From Nocardia farcinica (GTDB taxonomy: Bacteria; Actinomycetota; Actinomycetes; Mycobacteriales; Mycobacteriaceae): a stretch of DNA of 64,000 bases. The position numbers and the translations under genes are program-made. Position 1 is the first letter of the stretch, and each line of letters opens with the position of its first letter. Below are positions 37,670 to 46,787 of this stretch, piece after piece. The stretch lies in assembly GCF_001182745.1 (NCBI RefSeq), contig NZ_LN868939.1, forward strand, positions 186,001-250,000, given 5' to 3'. The notes below the pieces were generated by a model. That model saw only the letters and a list, made by a program, of their open reading frames with translations, was not told the origin of the DNA and ran no database searches.

Positions 37670-38578
37670 TCAGGCTCCGTACACCGGTTCCGGCGGCGCG
37701 GCCTTGGCGATGAGGTCGGCCACGACCGGGCCGAGTTCGGCGGGATTCCAGCGGGCGCCGCGATCCACCGCGACACCGTGCCGCCAGCCGTCGGCGAGGG
37801 CGACCTTCCCGCCCTCGACTTCGAACATGCGCCCCGTGACGCCCGCCGACTGGGTGCTGCCCAGCCACACCACCAGCGGGGAGATGTTCTCCGGCGCCAT
37901 CGCGTCGAAGCCGGATTCGGGCTTGGCCATCATGTCGGCGAAGACGGTCTCGGTCATCCGGGTGCGGGCCGAGGGCGCGATGGCGTTGACGGTCACGCCG
38001 TAGCGGGCGAACTCAGCCGCGGCGGTGAGGGTGAGTCCGGCGATTCCGGCCTTGGCGGCGCCGTAGTTGGCCTGGCCGACGCTGCCCTGCAGGCCCGCGC
38101 CCGAACTGGTGTTGATCACTCGCGCGTCGACCGGGCGCCCGGCCTTGGCTTCGCCGCGCCAGTACTCGGCGGCGTGCCGCATGGTGGCGAAATGACCCTT
38201 GAGGTGGACCCGGATCACCGCGTCCCACTCCTCCTCGCTGAGGTTGACGAGCATCCGGTCACGGACGAAGCCCGCGTTGTTCACCAGCACGTCGAGCCGG
38301 CCGAAGGTGTCCACCGCCTGGCGGATCAGGTTGCGCGCACCGGCCCAGTCGGCCACGTCGTCGCCGTTGGCGACCGCTTCGCCACCGGCCGCGGTGATCT
38401 CACCGACCACCTGCTGCGCCGGGGTCTCCCCGGTGCTGTCGCCGTGCAGCGAGGTGCCGACGTCGTTGACCACCACGCGCGCGCCCGCGGCGGCGAAGGC
38501 CAGCGCGTGCGCGCGGCCGATCCCGCGTCCGGCGCCGGTGACGATGACGACGCGCCCCGCGCAGATCTGCTCGTCCAT
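37670..38578 (-). CDS. short-chain dehydrogenase (Rv3548c-like)
   Basis: 302 aa. TGAGRGIGRAHA cofactor site near 15, NNAG and an active-site Ser...YGAAK, with the 300-residue length and C-terminal extension (GRMFEVEGGKVALADGW) of multifunctional-enzyme-type 3-hydroxyacyl-CoA dehydrogenases. In M. tuberculosis the equivalent gene belongs to the KstR2 (HIP catabolism) regulon next to Rv3549c and echA20, the same order as here. Exact substrate unproven. Confidence 0.8.
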   Translation of the reverse strand: MDEQICAGRVVIVTGAGRGIGRAHALAFAAAGARVVVNDVGTSLHGDSTGETPAQQVVGEITAAGGEAVANGDDVADWAGARNLIRQAVDTFGRLDVLVNNAGFVRDRMLVNLSEEEWDAVIRVHLKGHFATMRHAAEYWRGEAKAGRPVDARVINTSSGAGLQGSVGQANYGAAKAGIAGLTLTAAAEFARYGVTVNAIAPSARTRMTETVFADMMAKPESGFDAMAPENISPLVVWLGSTQSAGVTGRMFEVEGGKVALADGWRHGVAVDRGARWNPAELGPVVADLIAKAAPPEPVYGA

Positions 38579-38627
38579 TCCGTTGTCCTCTTTCGTTGGT
38601 CGGTGCGGGATTGCTCGACGGTGCGAG

Positions 38628-39422
38628 TCAGGCCCGCTGCTGCTCGCCGTTGGCCGCGGTGGACGCGGCGAGGAAAGGTGGTCGTTCGCCGCCGCCGTGC
38701 ACCTGCAACATCGCGCCGCTGATGTAGGCGGCCAGCGGGGAGGCCAGGAACGCCGCGGCGCGGCCGACGTCCTCGGGGCGGGCCAGCCTGCCCAGTGGAA
38801 TGGTGGCGCCGACGGCCTCGATGCCGTCGCGGTCGCCGTAGTGCAGTTCGCTCAGTTCGGTCTCGACCGGGCCGACGATCAGGGAGTTCACCCGCACCTT
38901 CGGCGCCCACTCCATCGACAGCGATTGCGTGAGGCTGTCGACGCCCGCCTTCGCGGCGCCGTAGGCGGCGGTGCCGGGCGAGGGCCGGTGGCCGCTGAGG
39001 CTGGAGATCATCAGGATCGAACCACCCTCGGGCTGGTCCTGCATCACCGCGTTGGCGGCCTGCGAAACCCACAGGGCGGACATCAGATTCAGCTCGATGA
39101 TCTTGGTGTGGAAGTTGACGCTCGCGGTGGCGGCCGAGGCGAAGGGCGCGCCACCGGCGTTGTTGACCACGTGGTCGAGCCTGCCGTGGGTGTCCACCAG
39201 CGTCTCGATCAGCGCGCGGACCGCGGCGGCGTCGCGCACGTCGCAGGGCAGGAAGTGGGCCTGCCTGCCCTCGTAGGTCACCGGCTGCTCACCCGGCCTG
39301 CGGGCGCAGGCCACGACGGTGGCTCCCGCGGCGAGGAACGCCCTGCTGATTCCGGCTCCGACGCCGCGCACCCCGCCGGTCACCAAGACGACGCGATCGG
39401 ACAGGTCGATTTCGAGTCCCAC
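38628..39422 (-). CDS. short-chain dehydrogenase (Rv3549c-like)
   Basis: 264 aa, GTG start. TGGVRGVGAGISRA cofactor site near 15, NNAGGAPF, SSLSG...YGAAKAG active site. Divergent from echA20 across a 52-base gap with a KstR2-like site, and followed 49 bases later by the other SDR. Likely a hydroxyacyl- or alcohol-dehydrogenase step in CD-ring breakdown. Confidence 0.8.
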   Translation of the reverse strand: MGLEIDLSDRVVLVTGGVRGVGAGISRAFLAAGATVVACARRPGEQPVTYEGRQAHFLPCDVRDAAAVRALIETLVDTHGRLDHVVNNAGGAPFASAATASVNFHTKIIELNLMSALWVSQAANAVMQDQPEGGSILMISSLSGHRPSPGTAAYGAAKAGVDSLTQSLSMEWAPKVRVNSLIVGPVETELSELHYGDRDGIEAVGATIPLGRLARPEDVGRAAAFLASPLAAYISGAMLQVHGGGERPPFLAASTAANGEQQRA

Positions 39423-39437
39423 CGTGCTAACCTACCA

Positions 39438-39451
39438 AGCAACTGCTTGCT
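39438..39451. promoter_or_regulatory. KstR2-like operator
   Basis: AGCAACTGCTTGCT matches AnCAAGnnCTTGnT with one mismatch and lies inside a wider inverted repeat CAAGCA-AC-TGCTTG. It sits 16 bases from the SDR start and 24 bases from echA20, fitting control of both arms by the HIP-CoA-responsive repressor KstR2, whose gene is outside the window. Confidence 0.65.
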
Positions 39452-39474
39452 TTGCCAACCACGAAGGGTCCGCG

Positions 39475-40248
39475 ATGGGGATCAACCGTCACACCGAATC
39501 AACCGGCATCACCGTGGTCACGGTGGACTATCCGCCGGTCAACGCCATTCCGACCGACGGCTGGTTCGCCATCGCCGACGCCGTCCGCGCCGCGGGCCGC
39601 GACCCGGAGACCAAGGTGGTCGTGCTGCGCGCGGAGAACCGCGGCTTCAACGCCGGGGTGGACATCAAGGAGATCCAGAGCAAGCCCGGCCACCAGGCAC
39701 TCATCGACGCCAACCACGGCTGCTTCGAGGCCTTCGGCGCCGTGTACGACTGCCCGGTGCCGGTGATCGCGGTGGTGCAGGGCTTCTGCCTGGGCGGCGG
39801 CATCGGCCTGGTGGGCAATGCCGACGTGGTGATCGCCTCCGACGACGCGACTTTCGGCCTGCCCGAGGTCGACCGCGGCGCGCTCGGCGCGGCCACCCAT
39901 CTGGCCAGGCTGGTCCCCCAGCACCTGATGCGCGCGCTGTTCTACACCGCGAGCACGATCACCGCCCAGCAGTTGCACCACCACGGCTCGGTGTACCAGG
40001 TGGTGCCGCGCGCCGAACTCGACGCCGCCGCGATGGAGGTGGCCAAGAACATCGCCGCCAAGGACGGCCGGGTGATCCGGGCCGCCAAGCGCGCGCTCAA
40101 CGGCATCGATGTGCAGGACGTGCACCGCAGCTACCGCTACGAGCAGGGCTTCACCTTCGAGCTCAACCTGGCGGGCGTCGCCGACGAGATCCGCGCGCGT
40201 TTCGACGACGACCTCGCCGCACGCAAGGCCGGAAACCAGGAGCAGTGA
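39475..40248 (+). CDS. echA20: CoA-thioester ring hydrolase EchA20 (crotonase family)
   Basis: 257 aa. Crotonase fold with GFNAGVDIKEI near 60 and GFCLGGGIGLVGNADVVIAS near 98. EchA20 opens steroid ring D by hydrolysing a cyclic 1,3-diketone CoA intermediate of HIP breakdown. The TGATG junction couples it to ipdA. Order echA20-ipdA-ipdB-ipdC equals Rv3550-Rv3553. Confidence 0.88.
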   Translation: MGINRHTESTGITVVTVDYPPVNAIPTDGWFAIADAVRAAGRDPETKVVVLRAENRGFNAGVDIKEIQSKPGHQALIDANHGCFEAFGAVYDCPVPVIAVVQGFCLGGGIGLVGNADVVIASDDATFGLPEVDRGALGAATHLARLVPQHLMRALFYTASTITAQQLHHHGSVYQVVPRAELDAAAMEVAKNIAAKDGRVIRAAKRALNGIDVQDVHRSYRYEQGFTFELNLAGVADEIRARFDDDLAARKAGNQEQ

Positions 40249-41129
40249 TGAAAGACAAACGAATGTCGCTCGACGACGTGGTCGGCGAGCTGCGCAGCGG
40301 CATGACCATCGGCATCGGTGGCTGGGGTTCGCGGCGCAAGCCGATGGCGCTGGTGCGTGCCATCCTGCGCTCGGACCTCACCGACCTGACCGTGGTCACC
40401 TACGGCGGGCCGGACCTGGGGTTGCTGTGCTCGGCGGGCAAGGTGCGCAAGGCCTACTACGGCTTCGTCTCGCTGGATTCGACGCCGTTCTACGACCCCT
40501 GGTTCGGCAAGGCCCGCACCTCCGGTGAGCTGGTGGTCCGGGAGATGGACGAGGGCATGCTCAAGTGCGGGCTGCAGGCGGCCGCCGCCCGGCTGCCGTT
40601 CCTGCCGATCCGCGCCGGACTCGGCTCGGACGTGTTCACCTTCTGGGAAGGCGAGCTGAAGACCGTCACCTCGCCCTACCCGGGCCCCGACGGCACGCCC
40701 GAAACCCTCACCGCCATGCCCGCGCTCACCCTCGACGCGGCCCTGGTGCACCTGAACCTCGGCGACAAGCACGGCAACGCCGCCTATCTCGGCGTCGACC
40801 CCTACTTCGACGACCTGTACTGCCTGGCCGCCGAGCGCCGCTACCTGTCGGTGGAGCGCGTGGTGGAGACCGAGGAACTGGTGAAAACCGTTCCGCCGCA
40901 GCAGTTGCTGCTCAACCGGATGATGGTCGACGGCGTGGTCGAGGCGCCCGGCGGCGCGCACTTCACCCTCGCCGGTGAGGACTACGGCCGCGACGAGAAG
41001 TTCCAGCGCCACTACGTGGAGGCGGCCAAGTCGCCGGAGAGCTGGCAGACCTTCGTCGACACCTATCTGGCGGTCTCGGAGGACGAGTACCAGGCCGCCG
41101 TCCGCCGGTTCGCCGACCAGGAGGCGTAG
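40248..41129 (+). CDS. ipdA: CoA transferase-family ring-C hydrolase subunit IpdA
   Basis: 293 aa; start codon shares one base with the echA20 stop. CoA-transferase alpha-type fold: MTIGIGGWGSRRKPMALVRAILRS, LTVVTYGGPDLGLLCSAGK, GLGSDVF and DAALVHLNLGDKHGNAAYLG. IpdAB forms a heterotetramer that hydrolytically opens the last steroid ring (COCHEA-CoA) rather than transferring CoA. The 3' end carries CAGGAGGCGT, repeated 72 bases later at the ipdB start. Confidence 0.88.
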   Translation: MKDKRMSLDDVVGELRSGMTIGIGGWGSRRKPMALVRAILRSDLTDLTVVTYGGPDLGLLCSAGKVRKAYYGFVSLDSTPFYDPWFGKARTSGELVVREMDEGMLKCGLQAAAARLPFLPIRAGLGSDVFTFWEGELKTVTSPYPGPDGTPETLTAMPALTLDAALVHLNLGDKHGNAAYLGVDPYFDDLYCLAAERRYLSVERVVETEELVKTVPPQQLLLNRMMVDGVVEAPGGAHFTLAGEDYGRDEKFQRHYVEAAKSPESWQTFVDTYLAVSEDEYQAAVRRFADQEA

Positions 41130-41201
41130 ATGAGACACCATCGCGAAGCACTCATCGCAGCCGACCGGGTGCGGGTGTCCCGCAGAACACAGGAGGCGTG
41201 A
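41130..41201 (+). other. 23-codon ORF exactly bridging ipdA and ipdB
   Basis: ATG follows the ipdA TAG directly and the ORF ends in TGA overlapping the ipdB ATG (TGATG). The unit is flanked by the direct repeat CAGGAGGCGT (41118-41127 and 41190-41199), so it looks like a 72-base insertion or duplication that kept translational coupling. The peptide ends in QEA like IpdA. There is no ribosome site of its own beyond that of ipdA's end. Confidence 0.45.
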
Positions 41202-41962
41202 TGACTACGACAGAGACCGTGACCAGGGCCGAGTACTGCGCGATCGCCTGCGCGGAGATCTTCGCGGGCGCGGGCGAGATCATGGCCTCGCCGATGACGC
41301 CGATGGCGACTCTCGGCGCCCGGCTGGCCAAGCTCACCACCGAGCCGGACCTGCTGCTCTCCGACGGCGAGGCGCTGCTGCTGGCCGAGACTCCCCCGCT
41401 GGGCGGCAAGGCGCCGGTCGAGGGCTGGATCCCGTTCCGCAAGGTGTTCGACGTGGTCGCCTCCGGGCGTCGGCACGTGGTGATGGGCGCCAACCAGATC
41501 GATCGGTACGGCAACCAGAACCTGTCGGCGTTCGGCGCGCACCAGCAGCCGAGCAGGCAGATGTTCGGTGTGCGTGGCGCGCCCGGCAACACCATCAACC
41601 ATCCGACCAGTTACTGGGTGGCCCGGCACAGCAAGCGCGTCTTCGTCGACCGCGTGGACATCGTGTGCGGGGTCGGCTACGACAAGGTGGATCAGGACAA
41701 CCCGGCCTTCCGGTTCCTGCACCTGCACCGGGTGGTGACCAACCTGGGCGTCTTCGACTTCGAGGGCCCCGGCCACACCATGCGGGCGCGCAGCCTGCAT
41801 CCCGGCGTCACCCCCGAGGAAGTCGCGGAGAACACCTCCTTCGAGGTCGCCGGCCTCGGTGAGGCGCCGCAGACCAGGCAGCCCACCGCCGAGGAACTGC
41901 GCATCATCCGGGAAGTGCTCGATCCCAAGAAGATCCGCGAGAAGGAGGTGCCCTCGTCGTGA
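41201..41962 (+). CDS. ipdB: CoA transferase-family ring-C hydrolase subunit IpdB
   Basis: 253 aa, with AGGAGG just before the ATG; a GTG one codon upstream is also possible. Beta-type CoA-transferase fold: [34 protein letters not shown] and [37 protein letters not shown]. Partner of IpdA in steroid ring C opening. Its stop overlaps the ipdC GTG. Confidence 0.88.
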   Translation: MTTTETVTRAEYCAIACAEIFAGAGEIMASPMTPMATLGARLAKLTTEPDLLLSDGEALLLAETPPLGGKAPVEGWIPFRKVFDVVASGRRHVVMGANQIDRYGNQNLSAFGAHQQPSRQMFGVRGAPGNTINHPTSYWVARHSKRVFVDRVDIVCGVGYDKVDQDNPAFRFLHLHRVVTNLGVFDFEGPGHTMRARSLHPGVTPEEVAENTSFEVAGLGEAPQTRQPTAEELRIIREVLDPKKIREKEVPSS

Positions 41963-43053
41963 ACGCACCGACCCCGCGACTGCGCACCGCGCTGACCGAC
42001 CTGGTCGGCATCGAGCACCCGGTCGTGCAGACCGGCATGGGCTGGGTGGCCGGGCCGAGCCTGGTCTCGGCCACCGCCAACGCGGGCGGCCTCGGCATCC
42101 TCGCCTCGGCGACGATGACCTACGAGGAACTCGAGGCCGCGATCGCCAAGACCAAGGCGCAGACCGACCGGCCGTTCGGCGTGAACATCCGCGCCGACGC
42201 CTCGGACGCGAACGAGCGCATCGACCTGCTGATCCGCGAGCGCGTCAAGGTCGCCTCGTTCGCGCTCGCGCCCAAGAAGGACCTCATCGCGAAGCTGAAA
42301 GACGCCGGGGTGGTGGTGATCCCGTCGATCGGCGCGGCCAAGCACGCGGTGAAGGTGGCCTCCTGGGGCGCCGACGCGGTGATCGTGCAGGGCGGCGAGG
42401 GCGGCGGGCACACCGGCCCGGTCGCCACCACCCTGCTGCTGCCCTCCGTGCTGGACGCGGTGGACATCCCCGTCGTCGCGGCGGGCGGCTTCTTCGACGG
42501 CCGCGGCCTGGCCGCCGCCCTGGCCTACGGCGCCGCGGGCGTGGCGATGGGTACCCGATTCCTGCTGACCCAGGACAGTTCGGTGCCCGACGCCGTGAAG
42601 CAGGAGTACCTGAACCGCCACCTGCAGGACACCGTGGTCTCCCTCAAGGTCGACGGCATGCCGCACCGCGTGCTCAACACCGAACTGGTGCAGCGCCTGG
42701 AGCATTCGGGCCGGTGGCGCGGGTTCGCCGCCGCGGTCTCCAACGCGGCCCGGTTCAAGAGCATGACCGGCATGAAGTGGTCCACCATCGTCAAGGACGG
42801 CCTCGCCATGCGCAAGACCAAAGACCTCACCTGGTCTCAGGTCATCATGGCCGCCAACACCCCCATGCTGTTGCGCGCCGGCCTGGTCGAGGGCAACACC
42901 CAGGCGGGTGTGCTCGCGGCCGGCCAGGTCACCGGCATCATCGACGACCTGCCCACCTGCAAGGAACTCATCGAACGGATCGTCACCGAAGCCGAGGAAC
43001 GCTTGGACGCCCTTGCCTCCCTCCGCGCCTCGGCCCCGGCCACCGCGGAATAG
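41959..43053 (+). CDS. ipdC: nitronate-monooxygenase-like flavoenzyme IpdC
   Basis: 364 aa, GTG start with GAAGGAGG upstream. FMN TIM barrel: GIEHPVVQTGMGWVAGPSLVSATANAGGLGILASATM, ADAVIVQGGEGGGHTG, PVVAAGGFFDGRGLAAALAYGAAGVAMGTRFL. Despite its family it acts in HIP catabolism, proposed to oxidise a ring intermediate before EchA20. Position after ipdAB matches Rv3553. Confidence 0.86.
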   Translation: MNAPTPRLRTALTDLVGIEHPVVQTGMGWVAGPSLVSATANAGGLGILASATMTYEELEAAIAKTKAQTDRPFGVNIRADASDANERIDLLIRERVKVASFALAPKKDLIAKLKDAGVVVIPSIGAAKHAVKVASWGADAVIVQGGEGGGHTGPVATTLLLPSVLDAVDIPVVAAGGFFDGRGLAAALAYGAAGVAMGTRFLLTQDSSVPDAVKQEYLNRHLQDTVVSLKVDGMPHRVLNTELVQRLEHSGRWRGFAAAVSNAARFKSMTGMKWSTIVKDGLAMRKTKDLTWSQVIMAANTPMLLRAGLVEGNTQAGVLAAGQVTGIIDDLPTCKELIERIVTEAEERLDALASLRASAPATAE

Positions 43054-43066
43054 GGCTCATCGCCCC

Positions 43067-43094
43067 GGCCCCGGAACCCTTGGGTTCCGGGGCC
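43067..43094 (+). terminator. ipd operon terminator
   Basis: GGCCCCGGAACCC, TT, GGGTTCCGGGGCC: 13-base perfect stem 14 bases after ipdC, then ctttcc. Confidence 0.85.
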
Positions 43095-43173
43095 CTTTCC
43101 ATCCCCGGCCGAACTCGTTCTTGCTCCTGCTGACCCCGAGAGGTGGGACGGGCCACGAGCGCGTCGGCATGGT

Positions 43174-44127
43174 CTATGCCGGGGTGGGGGCGAAGCGGCG
43201 GCGGTAGGTGGTGGGGGTGGTGCCGTAGGCGGCGGCGAAGTTCTGGCGGAGGGTGACGGGGCTGCCGAAGCCGCAGGCCGAGGCGATGGTGTCGACGGGC
43301 CAGTCGGTGGTTTCCAGCAGGGCGCGGGCTTCGTCGAGGCGGCGGTCGAGGATCCAGCGGGCGGGGGTGGTGCCGGTGGCCTGCTGGAAGTGGCGGACGA
43401 AGCTGCGGCGGCTCATGCGGGCGCGCTCGGCGAGCAGGTCGACGGTGAGCGGGTGGTCGAGGTGGGCCAGGGCCCAGTCCAGCACCTCCCCGATCGCGCC
43501 GTCGGTGGCGGGGCGCGCGAGCGGGCGCTCGATGTACTGGGCCTGGCCGCCCTCGCGATGCGGGGCGACGACGAGGCTGCGAGCCACCCGCGTCGCCGCC
43601 GCCACGCCGAGGTGCTTGCGGACCAGGTGCAGGCAGGCGTCGATGGCCGAGGCGGTGCCCGCGGAGGTGAGCACGTCGCCGTGGTCGATGTAGAGCACCG
43701 AAGCGTCCACCGAGGTGTCCGGTCGGCGTTCGGCGAGCAGCGGCAGCACCTCCCAGTGGGTGACGGCCGCGCGTCCGTCGAGCAGACCGGCATCGGCGAG
43801 CGGGAAGGCGCCGAAGCACAGGCCCGCGATCGTCGCGCCGCGCCGGTGGGCGTCGATCAGCTGGTTCTTCAGGTCGTCCCCCGCGGGCGCGAGCGATTGC
43901 AGCCAGGAGGGCACGACGACGATGTCGGCGCTCGCCAGGATCTCCGGCCCGGCGACGTCCCCGATCGGGTAGCCCTCGGCGGTGCGCACGGAACCGGCGC
44001 GGTCGGACCACAGCCGGGTCTGCCAGTCCGCCGCCAGAGCGAGCCTGCCGACCTCACCGAACACCGTGAGCGGCACCGCGAGATGGAACATGGGGAACCC
44101 GTCGAAGGCGTAGACGGCGATCTGCAT
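43174..44127 (-). CDS. GlxA-type AraC-family regulator (DJ-1/PfpI domain plus HTH)
   Basis: 317 aa from the ATG beginning MQIAVYAFDGFPMFHL. Residues about 1-170 are a DJ-1/PfpI domain (CFGAFPLADAGLLDGRAAVTHW); about 215-315 the AraC double HTH (RARMSRRSFVRHFQQATGTTPARWIL and IASACGFGSPVTLRQNFAAAYGTTP). Divergent from an isochorismatase-like gene, which it probably controls. Confidence 0.85.
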   Translation of the reverse strand: MQIAVYAFDGFPMFHLAVPLTVFGEVGRLALAADWQTRLWSDRAGSVRTAEGYPIGDVAGPEILASADIVVVPSWLQSLAPAGDDLKNQLIDAHRRGATIAGLCFGAFPLADAGLLDGRAAVTHWEVLPLLAERRPDTSVDASVLYIDHGDVLTSAGTASAIDACLHLVRKHLGVAAATRVARSLVVAPHREGGQAQYIERPLARPATDGAIGEVLDWALAHLDHPLTVDLLAERARMSRRSFVRHFQQATGTTPARWILDRRLDEARALLETTDWPVDTIASACGFGSPVTLRQNFAAAYGTTPTTYRRRFAPTPA

Positions 44128-44271
44128 GGCGACTCCCGAGGTTGGCCCGATTCCATCGTAAGTATGCATCCGTGCCACTCGTGGCGGTGCGGCGGGTGCC
44201 GAAGAATCGGTCAGCGGCGCGCCTCACCGGGGCGCGCGGCACGTCGGAACGCCACGGAGGAACAAGCAGCC

Positions 44272-44910
44272 ATGACCACAGCACACCGCGCCCTCGTCGT
44301 CGTCGATGTTCAGCAGGAGTACTTCGGCGGCCCGCTCGAGGTCCAGCACCCGCCGCGCGAGGAGTCTCTCGCCAACATCGTGGCCGCGATGGATGCCGCT
44401 GCGGCCCACAACATTCCGGTCGCCGTCGTGCAGCACCGCTCCCCCGAGGGCGCGCCGGTGTTCGTCGAGGGCACCCCCGGCTGGGCGCTGCGGCCCGAGG
44501 TGGCGCAGCGGATCACGCCGGACACCAAGCACATCCACAAGGTGTACGGCAGCGTCTTCGCGGGCACCGATCTCGCCGAGTGGTTGCGGGAACGCGGCGT
44601 CGACACCATCACCGTCGTCGGGTACATGACCAACAACTGCGACATCGCCACCGTGGTGGAGGCGGAGGGTCTGGGCTTCGCCGCCGAGATCCTCGCCGAC
44701 GCGACCGGCGCGATCCACCTGGCCAACGAAGCGGGCGCGGTGTCGGCGCAGGTCCTGCACGAGACGTTGATGGTGCTGTTCCAGTCGAATCTCGCCGCCG
44801 TCGCCGGCACCGCGGAGTGGGTGTCGGCGCTGGCGTCGGGTGCGCCGCTGGGCAAGAGCAACCTGGTGGCCTCGGCACAGCAGGGGCAGTCGGCCGCGGC
44901 GCTGGTCTGA
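44272..44910 (+). CDS. isochorismatase-like cysteine hydrolase
   Basis: 212 aa, ACGGAGG upstream. Catalytic triad of the family is present: D12 in VVVDVQQEY, K90 in HIHKVYGS and C123 in MTNNCDIATV. These enzymes hydrolyse amides, nicotinamide or isochorismate; the substrate is not evident here. Divergent pairing with a GlxA/AraC regulator is common for inducible amidases. Confidence 0.82.
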   Translation: MTTAHRALVVVDVQQEYFGGPLEVQHPPREESLANIVAAMDAAAAHNIPVAVVQHRSPEGAPVFVEGTPGWALRPEVAQRITPDTKHIHKVYGSVFAGTDLAEWLRERGVDTITVVGYMTNNCDIATVVEAEGLGFAAEILADATGAIHLANEAGAVSAQVLHETLMVLFQSNLAAVAGTAEWVSALASGAPLGKSNLVASAQQGQSAAALV

Positions 44911-44974
44911 GCGCCGACGCGCCGGTCCCTGGCCGGGAACGGTGGCGCCGGCGCCCAGGTCGACCAAGGCGCCC

Positions 44975-45745
44975 TCACCAGGGCAACGGACCGTATTCCA
45001 CCCCGTCGGTGGCGCCCCACCGGTAGCCCCACAGCTGACCGGTGGGGCCGTCGGCGGGCAGGGTGGCCAGGTGCACGATCGGCTCGGCGCCCTGCTCGGG
45101 GGTCCGGAACCCGGAGTTGTGGTTCAGATCCGTGGCGCAGTACCCGGGGTTGGCGGCATTGACCTTGATCGGGGTGTCCCACAGCTCCTTGGCGTACATG
45201 GTGGTGATCATGGTCAGCGCCGTCTTGGACGACGGATAGGTGATCGAGACCATCGGCCACATCGGGCCGTCCTGGTCGTTCATCAGCTGCACCGAACCGA
45301 CCTCGCTGGAGACGTTGACGATGCGCGCGGCCTCGGCGCGGCGCAGCAGCGGCAGCAGCGCGTTGGTGACCGCGACCGGTCCGAACACGTTGGTCTCGTA
45401 GACGGTGCGCATGATGTCGATCGAGGTGGTCGAGGGCAGCAGGCCGGTGTCGAAGCCCCCGGTGATGGCGGCGTTGTTGACCAGGATGTCCAGCCTGCCG
45501 AACTCCGCCTCGAGGTAGGCGGCGGTCTCGGCGATCGTGGCGGCGTCGGTGACGTCCAGCCGGACGAACCGGACGTCACCGCCGTCGGCGGCCAGCTTCT
45601 CGGCGGCGGCGCGCCCGCGCTCGGGATCCCTGGCGCCGACCAGGACGGTGCAGCCCCGCGCGGCCAGGGCGCGGGCGGTTTCGTAGCCGAGGCCCTTGTT
45701 GGCTCCGGTGATCAGCGCGATGGTGGCGGTGTCGTTGTGCGTCAT
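44975..45745 (-). CDS. short-chain dehydrogenase/reductase
   Basis: 256 aa from ATG MTHNDTATIALITG. TGANKGLGYETARAL cofactor site near 12, NNAAITG, and YPSSKTAL as the YxxxK catalytic pair. Divergent from an XRE regulator across 101 bases, so probably its target. Substrate unknown. Confidence 0.82.
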   Translation of the reverse strand: MTHNDTATIALITGANKGLGYETARALAARGCTVLVGARDPERGRAAAEKLAADGGDVRFVRLDVTDAATIAETAAYLEAEFGRLDILVNNAAITGGFDTGLLPSTTSIDIMRTVYETNVFGPVAVTNALLPLLRRAEAARIVNVSSEVGSVQLMNDQDGPMWPMVSITYPSSKTALTMITTMYAKELWDTPIKVNAANPGYCATDLNHNSGFRTPEQGAEPIVHLATLPADGPTGQLWGYRWGATDGVEYGPLPW

Positions 45746-45794
45746 GGCCACCACGGTTGCAGCGCGTTCGGCGGCCGGGGAGGGCCGGGCGAGC

Positions 45795-45813
45795 GTGGTA
45801 TCACCGGTACCAC
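45795..45813. promoter_or_regulatory. inverted repeat in SDR/XRE divergent promoter
   Basis: GTGGTA, seven bases, TACCAC, 50 bases upstream of the SDR and 33 bases upstream of the XRE gene. A plausible operator for the adjacent regulator. Confidence 0.5.
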
Positions 45814-45846
45814 CCTGACCCGGTCGCGGGCGCGCACACTGGGAAC

Positions 45847-46716
45847 ATGGCGAACCGGACCGATCTGGCGGCGTTCCTGCGGGCGCGCCGTGCCGATCTG
45901 CAACCCTCCGATGTGGGGCTGCCGCAGACCGGCCCCCGCCGCACCCCCGGCCTGCGGCGGCAAGAAGTCGCGCAATTGGCGGGCATCTCCGTCGAGTACT
46001 ACGTGCGCCTCGAGCAGGCGCGCGGCCCGCACCCCTCGGCGCAGGTGGTCGGCGCGCTCGCCAGGGCGTTGATGCTCACCGCCGACGAACGCAACTATCT
46101 GTTCCGCACCGCGGGGCACCCGCCGCCCGTCGTGGCCGGCCCCGATCGCACTGTCTCCCCCGCGGTCCGCACCATCCTGGACGGGTTGACCACCATGCCC
46201 GCCTATGTGGTCGACGCGAGCTACGACATCCTGGCCTGGAACGCCATGGCCGTGTTCTTCATCTCCGACCTCACCGACACCCCCGAATCCGACCGCAACA
46301 TGGTGCGCTGGGCGTTCCGCCGCCCGGCCGACGACCCGAGCTGGTCGGATCCCGAGACCCTGCAGTTCGCCACGACCACCGTCGCCGACCTGCGCGCCGC
46401 CTACGCCCGCTACCCCGGCAATCCCCGCCTGTCCGCCCTGGTGACCGAATTGCTCGGCACCTCGACGCGTTTCGCCGAGATGTGGGCCGCCCAGGACGTC
46501 GCCGAACGCCGCAACCACCGCAAGTGCGTCACCCATCCGGACCTGGGCGTGCTCGAATTCGACTGCCAGGTGCTGCACCTACCGGACAGCGATCAGCGGA
46601 TCATCGTGTACTGCGCCGATCCCGGCTCACCCGCCGAAGCGGTCTTCCGCGAACTCGCCGAAGGCACCCGGCCGCTCGTCCCCCTGGCGCTGCCGGGCAG
46701 CGAACGCCGGAGCTGA
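45847..46716 (+). CDS. XRE-family regulator with MmyB-like ligand domain
   Basis: 289 aa. N-terminal HTH about 10-80 (RTPGLRRQEVAQLAGISVEYYVRLEQARG) and a C-terminal PAS-like MmyB domain (AYVVDASYDILAWNAMAVFFI ... DLGVLEFDCQVLHLPDSDQRIIVYCADPGS). Such proteins usually regulate a divergent dehydrogenase gene, as here. Confidence 0.87.
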   Translation: MANRTDLAAFLRARRADLQPSDVGLPQTGPRRTPGLRRQEVAQLAGISVEYYVRLEQARGPHPSAQVVGALARALMLTADERNYLFRTAGHPPPVVAGPDRTVSPAVRTILDGLTTMPAYVVDASYDILAWNAMAVFFISDLTDTPESDRNMVRWAFRRPADDPSWSDPETLQFATTTVADLRAAYARYPGNPRLSALVTELLGTSTRFAEMWAAQDVAERRNHRKCVTHPDLGVLEFDCQVLHLPDSDQRIIVYCADPGSPAEAVFRELAEGTRPLVPLALPGSERRS

Positions 46717-46740
46717 CCGCAGCGATCAATCGCAAGCACA

Positions 46741-46765
46741 CGCCGGGTGGGGTCCTCACCCGGCG
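46741..46765. terminator. terminator hairpin between convergent genes
   Basis: CGCCGGGTG, seven-base loop, CACCCGGCG between the XRE gene and the LLM monooxygenase. Confidence 0.65.
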
Positions 46766-46787
46766 GGGTTCGTGGCGCGCCGAGTGT

